IMG/VR virus record: IMGVR_UViG_3300035698_012950
Span: 1 to 63,053 of that record
DNA length: 63,053 bases
Reading direction: 5' to 3' (one strand)
From: a virus
Shown: piece after piece, positions 60,732 through 63,053 of the stretch
Position numbering within the stretch: the stretch's first letter is position 1
Layout of the letters: every line of letters begins with the position of its first letter
The notes under the pieces: generated by a model
Databases searched by the model: none
What the model saw: the letters and a program-made list of their open reading frames with translations, nothing else
Told to the model about the DNA's origin: nothing
Translations under genes and position numbers: made by a program

Positions 60732-61322
60732 TTATTCCGGAAGAGCTGAAAACAATTTCTGTACCCACTCTGTTCTGTTTTTGGCCCTTTCAATCTCTTC
60801 CTTGTTCCCCTTCTTTGCCCTTTTGATGGCACCAATCAAAAACATGATCTTATTATCTTTCCAAGTTTCGTCATCCACCTTGATAGGGGGCGTAACGTAG
60901 TCAGTGTTGCAATCAAATTCAATGCTCTGGCAAATTTGATCATCCATGAACTTCTTATATTCGTCATGATCATTGGATGGTGATTCCCATGCCCTGACAT
61001 GTTCGAGCATGTTTGAATATTTTTCTCTCTGATCAAGCATTTCTGCAAGTTGTTCTTTGTTCCGCTTAACCCGGTTGGAATATTCTGAATCATTCTCTTT
61101 TTTGATTTCTGTGTCAGACATGTCATTTACTTTTTTAATCTCAAGCTCATATTTAACAATGTTCTTTGCATCGTAGTCGCTTGGTTCAAACTTCTGTGGG
61201 ATTTCGGCATCCATCGGTTCGTCTCTCATCATAATCAATGCGCCAAAAGCTCTTGAACAATCCAATGCGAATTCTCTAAAACTGATCCCATCTTTTATTT
61301 TTGCTGTGTATCCAGTAGGCAT
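60732..61322 (-). CDS. Conserved phage protein of unknown function (196 aa)
   Basis: The N-terminus PTGYTAKIKDGISFREFALDCSRAFGALIMMRDEP followed by IPQKFEPSDY is a pattern shared by many phage proteins of 150-200 residues. The rest is helical, with a charged coiled coil (SNRVKRNKEQLAEMLDQREKYSNML). Function not established. It lies downstream of the HAD gene in the leftward operon. Confidence 0.75.
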   Translation of the reverse strand: MPTGYTAKIKDGISFREFALDCSRAFGALIMMRDEPMDAEIPQKFEPSDYDAKNIVKYELEIKKVNDMSDTEIKKENDSEYSNRVKRNKEQLAEMLDQREKYSNMLEHVRAWESPSNDHDEYKKFMDDQICQSIEFDCNTDYVTPPIKVDDETWKDNKIMFLIGAIKRAKKGNKEEIERAKNRTEWVQKLFSALPE

Positions 61323-61376
61323 TGTTTTTCTCCTTTTTTAATCTCTTGATATTCCAGATATTCGGTTAACAAAATT

Positions 61377-61697
61377 CTAAAAATCTTCAAATTTCATCAT
61401 TTTATCATCAACATAATGATTACTGCCACCTTTACCCATCATTACGCCATGAAACGGTATAGAATGCTTAATTAACCACGACACAACAAAGGGCGCTTGA
61501 TCCCATTGCCTTGCTGTCCAAATAATGATGGTGTGGCCGTTCATGTATCTTTTTTTAAGTTTTTCAATCATTATTTCATTGAGCCCCGGATCAGAAGTGT
61601 ATTCGCCGGTTGTCAAAGTTCCGTCAAAATCTACATTGAAAACTTTGGGTATTGGGTTTTCAATGTATTGTAAAACATCTTTTTTTTTCTCAGTCAA
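61377..61697 (-). CDS. HAD-superfamily phosphatase, copy 2
   Basis: A 106-residue HAD protein with NVDFDGTLT, IIIWTARQWDQAPF and NHYVDDK. It differs from the 11486-11788 product at about 20 of 96 aligned residues. The start overlaps the ibrA stop (ATGA), so it is part of the ibrB-ibrA operon. Two copies on opposite arms of one phage are unusual and imply either duplication or recombination with a relative. Confidence 0.8.
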   Translation of the reverse strand: MTEKKKDVLQYIENPIPKVFNVDFDGTLTTGEYTSDPGLNEIMIEKLKKRYMNGHTIIIWTARQWDQAPFVVSWLIKHSIPFHGVMMGKGGSNHYVDDKMMKFEDF

Positions 61698-63053
61698 AAC
61701 AAATCTCCTTGGTTTATATCAAGTGGTTTTGGAGGAAGGATAACAAATCCATTTTTATCAGCTAATTCTAAAAGGTCCTGGGCTTCTTTTTTGGTATTAC
61801 AAACAATATATTCAAAAGATTTTGAGGCGGCCTTTATCAGTTCAAGGTTTTTATCAAGCATTTTCTTTTTTCGCTCCTTTTTTATTCCAAGGTATTTTCC
61901 ATAGGCTTCGCTTTTTGGCTGGGTCATTCCCAATCCCTTGCACCAGTAATCATTTCTTAATAAAACCTTACACAACCTACGCCATGACGGAGCCCAATAT
62001 TTATTTTCAAGCTCCAGTGGTGCTTCGTCTGGAATCTTATCATAACCACGCCTTTTCCATCCTGATATGAATTTCAAAAATCTTTCAAGATAATGATCCC
62101 TGGTTTTTTTGGGCATTGTCCTTAATAATAATTTGCAAAAGCTTTTCCAGGTATGGTTTTCTGGCTTATAAATTTTATTGTATCCGGTTACATTGCCATT
62201 TTCTTGAATATACAAGGCCCCCCCATTCACACCGTTCACTCTGGCAATTAATCTATACCAAGTATCAGGCTCAAGTAGATGGTAAAGCCACAGGCCACGC
62301 CTTTGATCATCGCCATATGGTTGGCATAACCTCATTTGAGAGGGCTTAACCCCTGCTTTGTGCATTTGATCATAAATAGTATTATGTGGGCTGTATGGAT
62401 AAACAGAATGAAAATGCCAAATATCTGCTGTTTTCCAGTCATAAATAGGATAAATATTATAAAGATCATCAATAACCTTTGTGGTAAACCTTTGGCTATT
62501 ATGGGTTTCTTTCGTTTTTGAGGCAATTGTGCGAAACCGGTTTAAACTTTCATCGCATCTAATACCAACCATGCAAGCCGTTTCCTTTCCTTTTCCATAC
62601 CAATCTCCAAACAAAATTATAAACTCTTCAAATTCCATATCATCATAAAAAAATGGGAAGAAATCAGAGTCAGAAATAACACCGGCGTGTTTCGGTTTTT
62701 CTCTGACCCAGACATCTTCAAAGCCTTTTCCCCATGCCGTCCATTTCGGGTTATAGTTGCTTACCGCATTTCTCAATGATATGGGAAGGCACACCCAATA
62801 AACCTCTATATTATCCTTGTATAATTCAAACATTTCGACGGCATGATTAATGGTTGTTGTGTATTGCGCCTCAAGATCGATTAATAATATACCAACGATC
62901 CGGTTTCTTTTTATAGCCTCTTCCATAGCAAGATGAAACATTACGCTGCTATCTTTCCCGGCACTAAAGCTAAGGTATATTGATTCGAAATTATCGAACG
63001 TATAAATAACTCTTTCCCGGGCTGCCTCAAGAACATCTTTATCAAGAGAGTAT
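61694..63053 (-). CDS. ibrA: IbrA-like PAPS reductase/DUF3440 protein (main part; starts at base 144 across the junction)
   Basis: Main part of a 458-residue protein whose first 43 residues, including the PP-loop SFSAGKDS, are encoded at 144-1. Bases 62927-63053 are the duplicate of 1-127. Family: adenosine nucleotide alpha-hydrolases, PAPS reductase branch with a DUF3440-like C-terminus, as in IbrA. Visible features are VYWVCLPISLRNAVSNYNPKWTAWGK, a MVGIRCDESLNRFRTI motif, YPIYDWKTADIWHF (family signature) and QPYGDDQRRGLWLYHL. Forms a coupled pair with the IbrB-like gene. It probably activates or modifies a substrate with ATP; what substrate is unknown. Confidence 0.82.
   Translation of the reverse strand, partial: YSLDKDVLEAARERVIYTFDNFESIYLSFSAGKDSSVMFHLAMEEAIKRNRIVGILLIDLEAQYTTTINHAVEMFELYKDNIEVYWVCLPISLRNAVSNYNPKWTAWGKGFEDVWVREKPKHAGVISDSDFFPFFYDDMEFEEFIILFGDWYGKGKETACMVGIRCDESLNRFRTIASKTKETHNSQRFTTKVIDDLYNIYPIYDWKTADIWHFHSVYPYSPHNTIYDQMHKAGVKPSQMRLCQPYGDDQRRGLWLYHLLEPDTWYRLIARVNGVNGGALYIQENGNVTGYNKIYKPENHTWKSFCKLLLRTMPKKTRDHYLERFLKFISGWKRRGYDKIPDEAPLELENKYWAPSWRRLCKVLLRNDYWCKGLGMTQPKSEAYGKYLGIKKERKKKMLDKNLELIKAASKSFEYIVCNTKKEAQDLLELADKNGFVILPPKPLDINQGDLF
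62927..63053. repeat. Right copy of 127-bp terminal direct repeat (circle overlap)
   Basis: Exact copy of bases 1-127. Removing one copy gives a circular genome of 62,926 bp. Continuing leftward from base 1 into base 62926 keeps the reading frame of the minus-strand gene that both copies fall in. Confidence 0.93.

Overview
The window is one complete, circularly closed genome of a temperate tailed phage (siphovirus-like), with a unique length of about 62,926 bp. The first 127 bases are repeated exactly as the last 127, which is what a de Bruijn assembler leaves when it closes a circle, so the ends are joined in reality. The junction cuts one gene, an ibrA-like PAPS-reductase-family gene, which can be rebuilt across it as 458 residues. 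The phage has a tyrosine integrase and a repressor-type control region, so it should form lysogens. The host is not identifiable from sequence alone. The lipoprotein signal, strong AGGAG ribosome sites and moderate to low G+C fit a Gram-negative bacterium, but that is inference.

Layout, rightward strand. A control region (1.5-2.1 kb) holds a consensus leftward promoter, a probable leaderless HTH repressor gene and two matching dyad operators. Next comes DNA metabolism (2.1-17 kb): a DEDDy exonuclease, an RDF-like protein, a possible ssDNA-binding protein, a RecB-like nuclease, a RecD2 helicase split over two frames at a G6 slippery heptamer, an HNH endonuclease with a structured leader, ThyX, an ERCC4 nuclease, a HAD phosphatase, a C5 methylase whose whole length is also open in a second frame, an SF3 helicase, an iteron-rich AT-rich probable origin, and a DnaG-type primase. 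Packaging and head follow (17.6-31.7 kb): terminase subunits, DUF4055 portal, MuF-like protein, accessory genes (lipase, RHH regulator, fibre-like protein), scaffold and P22-like coat protein. Connectors, tail tube, frameshifted tail chaperones, a 1,432-residue tape measure, repeat-rich fibres and a 1,681-residue tail-tip protein run from 31.8 to 49.9 kb. An accessory and lysis-like region (49.9-54.9 kb) has a lipoprotein, an M15-like peptidase, collagen-like and ferritin-like proteins and membrane proteins.

The leftward strand (61.7 down to 54.9 kb) carries small early or accessory genes: a HAD paralogue, conserved phage unknowns, an RHH protein translationally coupled to the integrase, a methylase-like protein, a radical SAM protein, a zinc-ribbon/RyR-like protein and a YopX-like protein. 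Through the circle this strand is fed by the strong leftward promoter at 1574-1602, in the order orf75, ibrB, ibrA, HAD, with one- to four-base stop/start overlaps from ibrB onward.

The genes fit together as follows. The repressor and operators would choose between lysogeny and expression of the two arms. The replication genes surround a probable iteron origin. Late genes appear to be segmented by promoter-terminator modules at 29.5 and 51.4 kb. Two sites of -1 frameshift potential (recD2 and the tail chaperone) would add fusion proteins. The least ordinary items are the overprinted methylase gene, the split RecD2, the ibrAB cassette, the twin-hairpin leader before the scaffold gene and the ferritin-like virion-region protein. 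All functional calls come from motif recognition by eye. No database search was run.
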